Notes under the pieces: generated by a model
Database searches by the model: none
What the model saw: the letters and a program-made list of their open reading frames with translations, nothing else
What the model was told of the DNA's origin: nothing
Assembly: GCA_007131555.1 (NCBI GenBank)
Contig: SLQH01000380.1
Location: 1-5,862 of the forward strand
Reading direction: 5' to 3'
DNA length: 5,862 nucleotides
Source of the DNA: Planctomycetota bacterium
Lineage (GTDB): Bacteria; Planctomycetota; UBA11346
Shown: in pieces, positions 5,717-5,862 of the stretch
How the letters are laid out: each line of letters begins with the position of its first letter
Position numbering within the stretch: position 1 is the stretch's first letter
Made by a program: the position numbers and the translations under genes

Positions 5717-5862
5717 AGGATCGCCGCATTATTACCCGGAGTACCGGGCCTTGGCCCGTGTACATTAGCGGGCGGAGATTCTTGAGACAGACATATGCCA
5801 GGGCGGCGGCACCATCGGCTGCAATGCGCTTGCGTTCATCATCGCCGTGAATGATCACGAGT
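5694..5862 (-). CDS. C-terminal fragment of an unrecognised protein (runs off the right edge)
   Basis: One minus-strand frame is open from the right edge to a TAG at 5696-5694, giving 55 residues. The other two minus-strand frames stop within the first 25 bases. The first part, LVIIHGDDERKRIAADGAAA followed by LAYVCLKNLRPL, looks like genuine protein with GC-rich third positions. After that (MYTGQGPVLRVIMRRSW onward) the sequence becomes basic and less convincing, and it overlaps a palindrome and repeat copy D, so the original C-terminus may have been altered. I do not recognise the family; in particular it does not resemble the end of a fumarase alpha subunit. It precedes the fumarase-beta gene on the same strand with about 100 bases between them. 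Confidence 0.35.
   Translation of the reverse strand, partial: LVIIHGDDERKRIAADGAAALAYVCLKNLRPLMYTGQGPVLRVIMRRSWRSVGDR
5741..5763. repeat. GC-rich palindrome
   Basis: GTACCGGGCC and GGCCCGTGTAC pair as a 10-base-pair stem with one bulged base and a 2-base turn. An overlapping alternative, CCCGG-AGTA-CCGGG, occupies 5736-5749. No T tract follows on either strand. It falls inside the doubtful C-terminal part of the partial ORF. Confidence 0.4.

Noticed and set aside
5672..5785. 37-codon plus-strand ORF beginning MAQPGDVPID
   Set aside because: It overlaps the repeat hairpin and the palindrome, has no well-spaced Shine-Dalgarno, and matches nothing I recognise. Short frames like this are expected by chance.

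Overview
The window is GC-rich (strong C/G preference at third codon positions) except for the non-coding flanks around 4.85-5.02 kb and 5.64-5.86 kb. Gene content suggests a Gram-negative bacterium, probably a pseudomonadote, that makes selenoproteins and has an anaerobic or facultative side (class I fumarase-type subunit). The lineage cannot be fixed from this sequence alone.

Layout. Positions 1-3096 hold the selenocysteine operon on the minus strand. selA (L-seryl-tRNA(Sec) selenium transferase, complete) comes first, and selB (selenocysteine-specific elongation factor, C-terminus cut by the left edge) follows with an apparent 8-base overlap. Together they make selenocysteinyl-tRNA and deliver it to UGA codons. 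selC, selD and a selenoprotein gene are not in the window. Positions 3097-3477 are the divergent control region. It has a good Shine-Dalgarno for selA, a small GC hairpin in the selA leader, and a 126-base imperfect palindrome that looks like a dispersed repeat. Positions 3478-4848 (plus) encode a complete MurC/Mpl-like Mur ligase with a non-canonical P-loop (GTSGKSS instead of GTHGKT).

Positions 4849-5018 lie between convergent genes, are poorer in GC and hold several hairpins. One of them is an intrinsic terminator for the next minus-strand gene. Positions 5019-5594 (minus) encode a fumarase/tartrate dehydratase beta subunit with no alpha subunit beside it. From 5595 to 5862 there is structured non-coding sequence and the tail of an unrecognised minus-strand ORF that runs off the right edge.

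The most unusual non-coding signal is a motif, GTCTGTA(A/G)G, present four times between 4.87 and 5.72 kb in alternating orientation. One inverted pair (11 bases, perfect) brackets the fumarase-beta gene and supplies its stop codon. I see no unmistakable new multi-gene system. The best leads are the divergent Mur ligase, the repeat-bracketed orphan beta subunit, and the possible leader control of selAB.
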